A stretch of DNA of 64,000 nt. It comes from Streptomyces sp. NBC_01451. GTDB lineage: Bacteria; Actinomycetota; Actinomycetes; Streptomycetales; Streptomycetaceae. Of the stretch, positions 22,968-31,928 are shown piece by piece. Below the pieces are notes generated by a model. The model saw nothing but the letters and a program-made list of their open reading frames with translations, had not been told where the DNA came from and did not search any database. Location of the stretch: assembly GCF_036227485.1 (NCBI RefSeq), contig NZ_CP109479.1:9610001-9674000 (forward strand), given 5' to 3'. Position 1 is the first letter of the stretch. The number at the start of each line of letters is the position of its first letter. Both the position numbers and the translations under genes were made by a program.

Positions 22968-23155
22968 GTGTTCCAGCCCTCAATGTGTGGTGATCCTGGT
23001 CAGGGCACCAGTCTTCGCGATCCGAGCAAGGTTTCCCTGTGCCCATGCTCGGCTCTGGGACGTTGGGGAAACTACCCCAGCCCGACCCCTATTCCCCCCA
23101 CGTTTTCACGTATTTCCTGTGCAAGTTTCTTCGCTGATGGGGAGTCACTGAGAAG

Positions 23156-23542
23156 CTAGCCAGGAGAAGTTGACTGGTTATCAGGTTCCTTGCTTCGGCT
23201 GTCGCCTGCTCGTCGTAGTGCTTCTTTTCCGAACTCGACCAGGCTGAGGAAGCCGAGCCGCTCCTGCATGGGGCGGGAGTCGTAGAAGCCGTTGATGTAC
23301 TCGAAGAGCCCGAGGTTCACCTCGGCCCGGGTGATGAGGGTGCGGCCGGGGAGGCCCTCGGTCTTGATGAACATCCAGAGATTCTCGGCGAGGGTGGCTT
23401 CGGGCAATCCCCGACCGAGCCCATGCATGCTGCAACTCCCGCCTGCAACAGGAGAGTTGTGAGCCTGGTGGACGTCGATTCTTTGCCTGCACTCAACCGG
23501 TCGTCGCAACGCCAGCTCGTTGAGCCAACGGTAGTTGTTCAC
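23156..23542 (-). pseudogene. IS3-family transposase, C-terminal remnant
   Basis: The reverse strand reads LPEATLAENLWMFIKTE, then TRAEVNLGLFEYINGFYDSR and RLGFLSLVEFGKEAL. These match the end of IS3-type OrfB integrase domains, including the last catalytic Glu (AENLW, usually AESLW or AESFW) and the tail (Y/F)N(S/T)RR..LG(Y/F)LSPVEF. The earlier DDE residues, OrfA and terminal repeats are not visible. It directly abuts an IS30-type fragment, so one element probably inserted into or recombined with the other. It is not expected to transpose. Confidence 0.75.
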
Positions 23543-23852
23543 CGAGGACTTCGGCGGGTGTTTGCCAGCCGGGCGTCCTGTATGGCCGGTTGTTGAGCGT
23601 CGCTGCGACCGCCTGGAGGTCCTACTTGCCTTGGCGTGCCAGGTCGGTGCCTTTGGGGAAACGCTGCTTCAGCAGGCCGTTGGTGTTTTCGTTGGTGCCG
23701 CGCTGCCAGGGACCGTGCGGGTCAGCGAAGTAGATCCGCAGCCCGGTTTCCTCGGTCAACTGCCCATGCTGGGCGCGTTCCTTGCCGCGATCCCAGATCA
23801 GCGACTTCCGCAGGGACTCCGGGAGTGCGGTGAGCCATCCTTGCAATGCCCA
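23543..23852 (-). pseudogene. IS30-family transposase remnant with internal stop
   Basis: The reverse strand reads [37 protein letters not shown] and [10 protein letters not shown], the hallmark central part of IS30 transposases with an Asp (WDRG) and the catalytic Glu (NENTNG). A TAG stop follows at about 23622, after which DLQAVAATLNNRPYRTPGW continues the family tail to about 23543. The N-terminal DNA-binding part and the first catalytic Asp are gone. It borders a truncated adenylation gene and is the likely cause of that truncation. Confidence 0.8.
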
Positions 23853-24036
23853 GAGCCGTCGCCTGCTGCCGGAACTGGTCGCGCACCACTCCGGCTGACG
23901 GTACTGATGCCGGCGCGCAGCTGACGCCGAACCGATTCCCACCGTGCCGCTCGACGGCGTGCGAGCCTTCGACGAGCCGCTTCCGTGTCGCCGTCCGATA
24001 TGGCCTGTGTGCTCATCGCGTAGGGGGCCACCGGTC

Positions 24037-24710
24037 GCCCGGAAAGGCGTCCCGATCTCCCGTAGCAGCACCAACCACTACTTCGAGCTCCTGGACACCC
24101 GGCACGATTTCTCCGCGCAGGACGTGCTCTCCGACACACTCGACCTCAACTTCGACTGCGCGATGTTGGACCTGTTCTGCGCCTGGCGGGCGGGTGCCAC
24201 CGCGCTCTCTTACCCCTCCAGGCCGATCGTGACCTGCCCGAATTCGCTGCTGTCAACGGGGTGTTGGTGCGGTACTTCACCGCCAGTGGAATTTCCCCCA
24301 TCCGCCAGCGGGGTGGACTGGGCCCTGGCGCACTGTCGACCCTGCGCTTGAGCTTCTTCGCGGGTGAGGTGCTGCGGTGGGAGGACGCCGACGTCTGGCA
24401 GCGGGCGGCGCCGGGTTCCGTAGTGGATAACCTCTACGGTCCCACCGAACTGGCCATCATCGTCTCTGTCCACCGGTGGTCCGCAGAGCGTACGCCCGCG
24501 CTGGCGGTCACCGGGGTTGTACCGATCGGGGCGGTCCACGGCGGACACCGTCACCTGCTCCTGGGGGACGACGCGGAGAAGTCGCAGACCGAGGGTGAAC
24601 TGTGCGTGGCGGGGCTTCAGGCAACTCGGGAGTATCTCGCCCCGGGGACGACGATGGCCGGTTCCTGGAGCGAAACTGCCGTCGCTGGTACCGGACCGGC
24701 GGAGGATGTG
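24037..24710 (+). pseudogene. DltA/VinM-like amino acid adenylation enzyme, truncated and frameshifted
   Basis: Pieces in three frames rebuild part of an adenylation domain. [19 protein letters not shown] and LNFDCAMLDLFCAW run to about 24220. A shift leads into DLPEFAAVNGVLVRYF and then NLYGPTELAI, PIGAVHGGHRHLLL and GELCVAGLQAT. Near 24650 another shift gives DDDGRFLERN and WYRTG. The first third, with the P-loop-like STSGTTG motif, and the C-terminal subdomain with the catalytic Lys are missing. Such free-standing adenylation enzymes load an amino acid on a carrier protein; in vicenistatin-type macrolactam clusters the relative is VinM. That parallel rests on motif resemblance and should be tested by a search. 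It is non-functional as read. Confidence 0.75.
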
Positions 24711-24782
24711 ATCGACAGGACGGTTCTGAAGCCCCGGGCGAAGGAGCTGATCGGGGCCTTGAAGCAGGGGGTACTGGGGTAG

Positions 24783-25071
24783 CTCCAGGGTTTTTCGGAC
24801 GACCGGCATTTCGTAGTCTTCGGATAGAAGAGTTCCCCGAGAAGAGGGAGAAGTGCATTGGGGAGCGGGTTTGTTCATTCAGCTCTGGACGATGCCGCTT
24901 CTGCAGCTAACGGACACGGCTACCAGGACGGAATGCGCTTCATCGGAAAAATCCGGGATGCCGAGGACCTGGGCGGTATCCGGAGAGCCACTCCCGGAAC
25001 AGCTGACATCGTTTCTCGACAACATCCGCTGACGCCAACCGGATGTCTACCAGAACCTATGGAGTTCACAG
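24783..25071. other. Short spacer with possible gene debris
   Basis: One frame ends GEPLPEQLTSFLDNIR before a TGA near 25030 and looks like the tail of a decayed gene. Its start and family cannot be recognised. No intact gene is supported. Confidence 0.35.
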
Positions 25072-25880
25072 ATGAGCGATTTCAACGACTTCCCTCCCGG
25101 CTCCATGGCCACGCTGGACGAGTCCGGCGCGGTCCGGTCGTCGCTGGTGCGTCGGCTGGAGGGAATGCAGTCCTCGGAGCAGTACCGTTCCCTGCTCGCC
25201 CTGGTCCGTACGGAGACCATCGAGGTTGCGCGGAGCATCGACTCGGGGGCCCCTGAAGCGTTGGCAGATGGGCAGACCTTCAAGGACCTCGGATTCGGGT
25301 CTCTGGCGGCGATCGACCTGCACGCCAGGCTCACCGCCGCCATCGGCCTGGAGCTGCCCCTCGCCATGGCGTTCAACCATCCGACTCCTGCCGCGCTGGC
25401 GCTGTATCTGCAGAGGGTGCTTGGACTGTCGACGGTGGCAGAGGAAGGACCGACGCCTGTCACGGTGCCCCATGGCGAATCCGTCGCCATCGTCGGTGCC
25501 GGCTGCCGGTATGCAGGCTCCGCCGAATCCCCGAACCCTCTTTGGCAGTTGGTGTTCGATGGCAGGGAGGCGCTCGTCGACTTCCCGTCGGACCGTGGGT
25601 GGGACCTCGACGGTCTCTACGACTCGGACCGCAGCAAGCCGGGAAAGCGCTATGTCCAGAAGGGCGGGTTCCTCTAGGAGGTGCTCCTCGTCGACGCGGA
25701 CTCCCCCCGACGCGGCCCTGCTGGACCGGACTCTCCATGTCCAGGCGGCTCTGTTCACCGTGGAGACGGCGCTGTTCCGGCTGCTACCGGTCGACAGGCT
25801 GCGTTCCGCAGGTCGTCGCGGGCAACTCCATCGGCGGGATTGCTGCCGCACAAGCCCGCCGGCTTCCTGATCCTGGGTGC
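25072..25880 (+). pseudogene. Broken PKS: N-terminal ACP plus KS and AT fragments
   Basis: Begins MSDFNDFPPG and encodes an ACP-like domain first (LGFGSLAAIDLHARL, keeping Ser but with Gly for the usual Asp of GFDS). The first 60 residues of a KS follow (VAIVGAGCRYAG to KRYVQKGGFL), stopped by TAG at 25675-25677. After a deletion of nearly the whole KS, AT debris appears in shifted frames: LLDRTLHVQAALFTVETALFRLL, then VVAGNSIGGIAAAQA where [11 protein letters not shown] is normal. An ACP before the first KS is the layout of a loading protein that receives a ready-made starter, as in macrolactam PKSs (inference). Clearly non-functional. Confidence 0.8.
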
Positions 25881-26073
25881 GGCTAGCCCCTGGCCGTACT
25901 TCTTCTCCATGGCGCACTTCCGCTTCCTGTGCTGGGTGCTGCTGCGTGCCCCACGCCTGCACAGCGGAACTTGTAGCGGCGTCTGGGGCGCGCTTCGCAC
26001 CGGTAGCCGGGCTCAACCGTCCGCAGCGCATTCCGCCCTGGACTTGCCCGACAAATTCACCGAGGTGACCTCC

Positions 26074-28323
26074 GTGGACAACGAGGAGAGACCGTGCGCC
26101 TGTCTCAAGAGGACCACGGTGGAAACGTGTGAGGTCCGACGGCGGCTGACCGAAGCCGAGAAGCTGGAGTCCGAGCCGATCGTGATCGTCGGAATGGGCT
26201 GCCGGTTCTCAGGCGGTATCGCGAGCCCCGAGGACCTGTGGCGGGTGCTGGAGGTCGGTGGTAACGAGACCATGGACTTCGCCGTGGACAGGCAGTGGCC
26301 CGTCGATCTCTGCGATCCGGAGCCTGGCGAGCCATGGGCGAGTTGCACGCACAGGGGCGGGTTCCTCCACGATGTGTCGGGCTTCGATCCAACGGTCCCC
26401 GGGATCGGCTCGCGCGAAGCCCTCACGATGGACACACGGCAGCGACCGCTGCTGTTGACCTTTTGTGAGGCGTTCGAACGCGCCGGCATCGTTCCCACCT
26501 CGCTCCGGGGCAGCACTACCGGAGACTTCCTCGGGATCGTGTGCGACTACAGCTCGCGGCTGGGCGGTGCCCCCGATGAGGTGGTGTGCTACCTCAGCAG
26601 CCGCACCGCCAACAGTGGCGTCTCGGGCCATCTGTCGTACCTCCTCGGTCTGCAAGGCCCCGCGATCACGGCGTGCTCCTCCTCGCTGGTGGCCCTGCAC
26701 CGGGCCGTTCTGTCACTGCGCCGGGGTGAGTCCTCCAGGGCGCTGGCCGGGGGCGCGACGGTGATGCAGACGACCGAGAGCCTCGTCCAGTTCAGCACCC
26801 AGCGGGGGATGTCGGCTGACAGTCGTTGCAAAGCGTTCGCCGCCACCGCCGACGGCACCGGGTTCTCCGAGGGCGCGGCTGTGGTGGTAGCGGAGCGTGT
26901 GTCTGACGCCCTGCGGCACGGGCACCCGGTGTTGGCGCTGGTGCGGGGCTCCGCTGTCAATCAGGAGTGCGCTGTTAACGGCATGACGGCACCCAACGGA
27001 ATGGCCCAGCAGCGCGTCATCGGCGAGGCGCTGCGGAACGCGGGGCTGACGGCCGGCCAGGCCGACATGGTGGGGGTACAGGGGACCGGTACGCCACTGG
27101 GCGACCCGATCGAGGCGCAGGCGCTTCGCGCCGCGTATGGGCGTGGCCGTCCTGCCGAGAGACCTCTGCTCCTCGGCTCGCTGAAGTCGAATGTCGGGCT
27201 CACCCAGGCGCCCGTCGACGTGGCCGACGTCATCAAGTCGGTGTCGGCGATACAGCGCGGCACCATTCCCAGGACGCTGCACATCGACGAGCCCACCCCC
27301 CATGCCGATTGGTCCGTCAGCGGCGTGTGGCCGACCACCGAGGCCGTGCCGTGGCCTGTCACCGGAAGCGCCCGGCGGGCAGGGACGTCTTGCTTCGGTA
27401 TGAGCGGCACCAACGCGTACGTAGTCCTGGAGGAGGCACCTGCGACCGGTGAACCGGTCAACGCGACCGCACCGCAGCGCAGGGGGAGCGCTGTCCCTCG
27501 GCTGGTGTCGGACAGGACCCGGGAAGCTCTGCGGGCGCAGGCCGCTTCCCTCGTCTCCCACATCTGCGCCCGTCCTGGTCTCGAACCACTGGACGTCGGA
27601 TACCGACTGTCCACCTCCCCGGCGATCATGGAGAGCCGGGGGGTGGCGATCGGCGAGGAGACGGACGGGCGACTGGTGGGACTTCGAGCGCCGGCCCACG
27701 GCGGCACCGCCCGCGAGACCGCCGAGGCACTCGTGCCCTTCACGGACTGGGAACTGTCGGCTGTCATACGCAACGAGGCGGGCGCGCCGGGGCGCGAGCG
27801 GACCGATGTCGTCCAACCGGCTCTGTGGGCCGTCATGGTGTCCTTGGCCGAGCTGTGGCGCTCGCACGGCCTGGAATCCACCGCCATGGTCGGGCACTCA
27901 CGGGGCGAGATCGCCGCCGCGTGTGCCGCGGGCGCGCTGGCCCTGGAGGACGGGGCGAAGGTGGAGGGGCTGCGCAGCCAGGCCAACGCCGACGAACTGG
28001 CCGTACACGCCGGCATGATGGCCGTCTCGCTCCTGGTGGGCCAGGCACTGCAACGATTTTCGCCGCGGACGGGCAGGCTGTCGCTTGCCGTCGTGAACGG
28101 GTCCTCCTCCGTGGAGGTCAGCTGCGACCCGGAGGCAATGGACGAGCTGCCCGTGCAGCTGAGGGCCGACGGCAACCGCCATAGGCGGCCCGTGGACTGT
28201 GCGTTGCACTGCGCCCATGTGGAGGGGATCCGCGAACGCCCGATGAAGGTCCTCGCAGACGTGCGCCCGCCCAGCAGGGGCGCTTCCCGTCCACCGCTCG
28301 TTAGCCGAATCGGGTACCTATGA
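26074..28323 (+). pseudogene. Decayed PKS module: dead KS and truncated AT in an open frame
   Basis: A GTG at 26074 behind GAGGTGACC starts a PKS N-terminus with docking helix (LKRTTVETCEVRRRLTEAE) and a KS. In the KS three residues before the active Cys are deleted (GPAITACSSS for [13 protein letters not shown]). The two catalytic His residues are lost (GVQGTGT for [15 protein letters not shown] for KSNIGHTQ) and [10 protein letters not shown] has become MDTRQRPLLL. The AT retains GHSRGEIAAAC and methylmalonyl-type flanks ([17 protein letters not shown]), but the YASH region reads ALHC and the protein ends soon after. About 749 codons stay open, so it may still be translated. Its stop overlaps the next start (ATGA). 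A pseudogene is the best call; a retained non-catalytic protein is the alternative. Confidence 0.8.
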
Positions 28324-29015
28324 TCGAGAACCTGCTGGCCGCACCGATCGTGACGGCCCAGTCGTTCGGGGATCCAGATCCCCCGCCGCCGCTGTTTCCC
28401 GAGGAGGAGCAGCTGATGGCCAAAGCCGTGGCTGAGCGCCGCCGGGAGTTCAGTACCGCACGCGCATGCGCCCGGCGTGCCCTGGCCGGTCTCGGCGTGC
28501 CACCCGTTCCGATCCTGTCGGGTCCGCGTGGGGCACCGGTGTGGCCCACCGCGGTCGTCGGCAGCATGACGCACTGCCGGGGTTACCGTGCGGCAGCCGT
28601 GGCACGGGCGGTCGACATGGTGTCGCTCGGCGTGGATGCCGAGCCCAACGCTCCGTTGGCGAGCCACTCGGTGTTGAAGCTTGTCAGTCTTCCAGAAGAA
28701 CGGGTACGGCTGCGCCGACTGGCCGCCAGCCGGCCCGAGGTGTGCTGGGACCGGCTCCTCTTCAGTGCCAAGGAGAGCGTTTACAAAGCGTGGTACCCGC
28801 TCGCCGGCCGCTGGCTGGACTTCCACGAAGCGACCATCGAGGTGCATCCCGCGGCAGGCACGTTCACCGCGCGTCTTCTGGTGCCGGGGCCGTTCGTCGC
28901 AGGCAACCGGGTCACCCACTTCCACGGGGGTTGGCTGGCAGAACACGGCTTTCTCATGACCGCAGTCACTGTTCCCCATGTACCACCTGACGTCCGGCGG
29001 CCGGACGGAGTGTAG
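28320..29015 (+). CDS. Sfp-type 4'-phosphopantetheinyl transferase
   Basis: 231 residues. It transfers the phosphopantetheine arm of CoA to serine of carrier proteins such as the PKS ACPs. Visible family motifs are RRREFSTARACARRAL (about 40-55), GSMTHCRGYRAAAVA (about 81-95), the metal-binding LGVDAEPN (about 103-110) and FSAKESVYKAW (about 148-158). The ATG overlaps the stop of the decayed KS-AT frame (ATGA), so translation probably depends on that frame being read. The gene looks intact although the region upstream is wreckage, as expected for an enzyme that also serves other pathways. Confidence 0.93.
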   Translation: MIENLLAAPIVTAQSFGDPDPPPPLFPEEEQLMAKAVAERRREFSTARACARRALAGLGVPPVPILSGPRGAPVWPTAVVGSMTHCRGYRAAAVARAVDMVSLGVDAEPNAPLASHSVLKLVSLPEERVRLRRLAASRPEVCWDRLLFSAKESVYKAWYPLAGRWLDFHEATIEVHPAAGTFTARLLVPGPFVAGNRVTHFHGGWLAEHGFLMTAVTVPHVPPDVRRPDGV

Positions 29016-29054
29016 ACCTGACGGCGGATCCGACGATCATGAGAGAGACGTCAA

Positions 29055-29204
29055 GTGGCTGACACCGCAGTTGAGTTGAAGACCGTGGAAGGGGTGGCGA
29101 ACCAGCTGGGCCGGGACGTGTTCGGCGAGACCCAGGCCGCTCGTTCGCAGCGGCAGACAGACGTCCTCCACCTCCACCTCCACCAGCTCTACCGCTACAA
29201 GTGA
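29055..29204 (+). CDS. Small protein of 49 residues, unknown function
   Basis: A GTG at 29055 opens a short frame, preceded by the purine-rich GAGAGAGACG. The reading frame has coding-like composition: about 42 of 49 codons end in G or C. The N-terminal part is acidic to neutral (ADTAVELKTVEGVANQLG). The C-terminus is Gln/Arg/His rich and ends DVLHLHLHQLYRYK, with alternating His and two Tyr. The layout of a helical front and a short unusual tail recalls precursor peptides of ribosomally made natural products, but no modifying enzyme is adjacent and I recognise no family. It sits about 40 bases after the phosphopantetheinyl transferase and may share its transcript. Confidence 0.5.
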   Translation: MADTAVELKTVEGVANQLGRDVFGETQAARSQRQTDVLHLHLHQLYRYK

Positions 29205-29500
29205 CCGCACTCGGTCAGTCGGTGTCCACTCAGAAGCCCTGGTGTCGAGACGCTTGAGGCGAACTGTTCGCGGTGCCGAAGTCGAACGGCATCGACCGGT
29301 TCGTCGTGCAACATGAGCTCTGCCTCAGCGTGTATGGAGGCGTCGGGCAGGGGCTGGCACGCCGCCTGCAGGTCTCGCACCTGCGGGACGGTGCAGCAGG
29401 GCGTCTGCCTGAAACGGGCGGAAGGTCCGCTCGACCTCTGTGTGTGGCTGGATCTGCTCTGACCAGCAAGAGATTTCCCGAAGGAAGGCGGAGAAAAGCG

Positions 29501-29566
29501 CGGCCGGCACGACTCGAACCTGCGGCCGAGCGCTTCGAAGCGCTCGGCCAGGCCACGGCTGCTACC
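29501..29566 (-). other. Possible tRNA-derived relic with a perfect palindrome
   Basis: Reverse-strand reading gives GCAGCCG, then a perfect 26-bp palindrome (29524-29549), then GCAGG-TTCGAGT-CGTGC and CGGCCGC. The last parts look like a tRNA T-arm (one mismatch) and an acceptor 3' strand that pairs with GCAGCCG with one mismatch. The total is about 63 bases, too short for a tRNA, and no normal anticodon arm is visible. It could be a tRNA damaged by an integrating element, or a chance resemblance around a transcription-factor or terminator palindrome. Confidence 0.25.
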
Positions 29567-29769
29567 CCCTGACCTGTGCTTACGTGATGCGCTGACCGGC
29601 TGTCAGTGAATTTTCCGGCGTTTCCGGGAAGGATCGCGCTGGCCCTGAATTGTGTCGAGCGTGCAGATCCGTGAAGGTTCTCAAGTGAGGTGGGGCCCCT
29701 CGCGCAAGCAGCCACTGTGGAGGTGTTGGCCGCCCGGCGCAGGCATGAGCCGTTGGGTGACTCTCTTAT

Positions 29770-29785
29770 TTGCGTAATGACGCAA
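29770..29785. promoter_or_regulatory. Operator-like inverted repeat TTGCGTAATGACGCAA
   Basis: Six-base arms are perfectly complementary around AATG, in a locally AT-richer context, about 340 bases before the ABC permease start. The shape fits a dimeric regulator site; the regulator is unknown. Confidence 0.4.
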
Positions 29786-30127
29786 CAAGGGGCACACTCG
29801 TGGGGGTCGGGTTCCGCGTGCGCCAAGGGCGCGTGCCGGGGCACAGTCACCTCACGGATCGGAGGCAGCCATGGGTGCCGAACCTCCCAGTCCGCGCTGC
29901 CTTCCGGGCACGCGCTGACCCTCGTACCTTCGGGCCTCGGCCCTGATTTCCCCGCGCCGGACGCGGCCCGCTCCCGATGAGGCGGCGGTGTTTCCCGGGC
30001 GCACCCCCTCCTTCTTCTCCTACCTGTCTTTCCCATGCTGTGTGGGTGAGCCCTGCCCTGCCGTCGGCGCGTCTGCCCCGGCGGGGCGATGCCGGCGTGC
30101 CCAGAGTGTGGGCGGAGGTCTTCCGTG

Positions 30128-31894
30128 ATGTCGTTCCGTACGGACACCAAGCCTGCCGAGTCGGCGGCGCGCACGCCCATGGTCGCGCGACTGCCGGGGC
30201 GTCTGTCGCAGTTCTCCTGGGTGGATGCGGCGGTCGCCGCTGCCGTGCTCGTCCTGCTGTACGTGGTGCTGCGGGTGGGTCAGGGCACCACCGTCGCCTT
30301 CAGTACTCACCAGAACGTGCACGTCGACACCGATCCGTCCCAGTTGCCGTACGACGCTGCTCGGTCACTGCTGCGGATGTTCATGGCGCTGGCCCTGTCG
30401 GTCGCGTTCACGTTCTGCTATGCCTATGCGGCTGCCAAGAGCCGTCGGTTGGAGCGGATCCTGATCCCCGCGCTGGACATCCTGCAGTCGGTGCCGGTGC
30501 TGGGCTTCCTGACCGTGGCGGTGACGGGGTTCATCGCCCTGTTCCCCGGCTCGATGCTGGGCCTGGAGTGTGCGGCGATCTTCGCGATCTTCACCTCGCA
30601 GGCGTGGAACATGACGTTCGGCTTCTACTACTCCCTCACTTCCCTGCCGCGAGAACTGGACGAGCTGTCACGGTCGTTCGGGTTCACCCGGTGGATGCGG
30701 TTCTGGAGGGTGGAGGTCCCGGCCGGGACGATCGGCCTGGTCTGGAACGGGATGATGAGCTTCGGCGGCGGCTGGTTCTTCCTGGTCGCCTCCGAGGCCA
30801 TCAGTGTCAACAACCAGCAGTACGCGCTGCCAGGCGTCGGCTCCTACGCCGGCGCCGCCATCAGCGACGGCGACCTCGGCGAGGTCGGCTGGGCCATCCT
30901 GACCATGGCCGTGATGGTGATCGGCGTGAACTTCCTGTTCTGGCGGCCCCTGACTGCCTGGGCGGAGAAGTTCAAGAACGAGCAGTCCGAGGCCAGCGAG
31001 GTCCAGCGGTCGTACGTCCTGGACTTCCTGCGGCGTTCGCACTGGCCGCGGCTGCTCGGCCGGCTGCTGCGCCCGGTCGGGCGAGGGCTGAACCGGGCGG
31101 GGCGCGTCCTGGGCCGGGACGACCGGCCGCTGGTGGTGGATCCCGCACGGCGGCGCACCGGTGACGTCGTCTTCACCGTCGTCGCGGGCGGGCTGATCCT
31201 CTGGGGTCTTTTCGACCTCGGCCGTTTCCTCGACGACCGCACCGGCCTCGGTGTCTTCGGTGAGCCGTTGCTGCTGGGCCTGGCCACGCTCGTCCGGGTC
31301 CTGGTCCTGGTCGCGCTCGCGACGGTGATCTGGGTGCCGGTCGGGGTGAGGATCGGCTTCTCGCCGAGGTTGACGCGTATCGCCCAGCCCGTCGTCCAGG
31401 TCCTTGCCTCCTTCCCCGCCAACTTTCTCTTCCCGCTGGCGGTGTGGTTCTTCCTCAGGACCGGCCTGTCGATCAACATCGGCGGCACGCTGCTGATGGC
31501 GCTGGGCGCCCAGTGGTACATCCTCTTCAACACCATCGCCGGTGCCATGGCCATCCCGACCGATCTGCGCGAGGCCATGGACGACCTGGGGGTCACCGGT
31601 TGGCAGCGGTGGCGGCGGCTGATCATTCCGGGGATCTTCCCTTCGTACGTCACCGGCGGCATCACGGCCTCGGGGGGTGCCTGGAACGCCTCGATCGTTT
31701 CTGAGGTCGTCACCTTCGGCGGTACGACGCTCACCGCGACTGGCCTGGGCGCGTACATCGCCAAGGCCACCGAACACGGCGACTACCCGCACCTGATCGC
31801 GGGCGTCGCGGTGATGAGCGTCTACGTCGTCGGGCTCAACCGGCTGCTGTGGCGGCGCCTGTACCGGCTCGCCGAGGCCCGCTACTCCCTCTGA
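30128..31894 (+). CDS. ABC transporter permease, duplicated NitT/TauT-type (COG4986-like)
   Basis: 588 residues carrying two binding-protein-dependent permease domains in one chain. Hydrophobic segments cluster at about 30-280 and 350-580. Each half contains the EAA-type loop that contacts the ATPase: ELDELSRSFGFTRWMRFWRVEVP in the first, DLREAMDDLGVTGWQRWRRLIIPG in the second. The family imports anions such as nitrate, sulfonates or bicarbonate-like solutes across the plasma membrane; the substrate here is unknown. The ATG at 30128 has GGAGG ten bases upstream; an earlier in-frame ATG at 30089 lacks one. The partner ATPase follows after 34 bases. No substrate-binding lipoprotein gene is nearby, which is unusual for an importer. 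Confidence 0.88.
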   Translation: MSFRTDTKPAESAARTPMVARLPGRLSQFSWVDAAVAAAVLVLLYVVLRVGQGTTVAFSTHQNVHVDTDPSQLPYDAARSLLRMFMALALSVAFTFCYAYAAAKSRRLERILIPALDILQSVPVLGFLTVAVTGFIALFPGSMLGLECAAIFAIFTSQAWNMTFGFYYSLTSLPRELDELSRSFGFTRWMRFWRVEVPAGTIGLVWNGMMSFGGGWFFLVASEAISVNNQQYALPGVGSYAGAAISDGDLGEVGWAILTMAVMVIGVNFLFWRPLTAWAEKFKNEQSEASEVQRSYVLDFLRRSHWPRLLGRLLRPVGRGLNRAGRVLGRDDRPLVVDPARRRTGDVVFTVVAGGLILWGLFDLGRFLDDRTGLGVFGEPLLLGLATLVRVLVLVALATVIWVPVGVRIGFSPRLTRIAQPVVQVLASFPANFLFPLAVWFFLRTGLSINIGGTLLMALGAQWYILFNTIAGAMAIPTDLREAMDDLGVTGWQRWRRLIIPGIFPSYVTGGITASGGAWNASIVSEVVTFGGTTLTATGLGAYIAKATEHGDYPHLIAGVAVMSVYVVGLNRLLWRRLYRLAEARYSL

Positions 31895-31928
31895 ACGTTC
31901 CTTTCTTTCAAGCGACTTGGAGCACGTC

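Larger units (their letters stand above)
29205..30127. other. Boundary region without a supported gene
   Basis: More than 900 bases between the natural-product half and the stress half. Frames here are short and lack coding bias. It holds a 26-bp perfect palindrome beside a tRNA-like T-arm (about 29500-29575), a 16-bp operator-like palindrome (29770-29785), and presumably the promoter of the ABC transporter operon. Confidence 0.55.

Noticed and set aside
29195..29380. Reverse-strand frame of 61 codons overlapping the small-protein gene end
   Set aside because: Weak third-position bias and no ribosome site.
29930..29960. GGGCCTCGGCCC as another OsdR-type site
   Set aside because: The spacing is two bases short of the 14-bp pattern.
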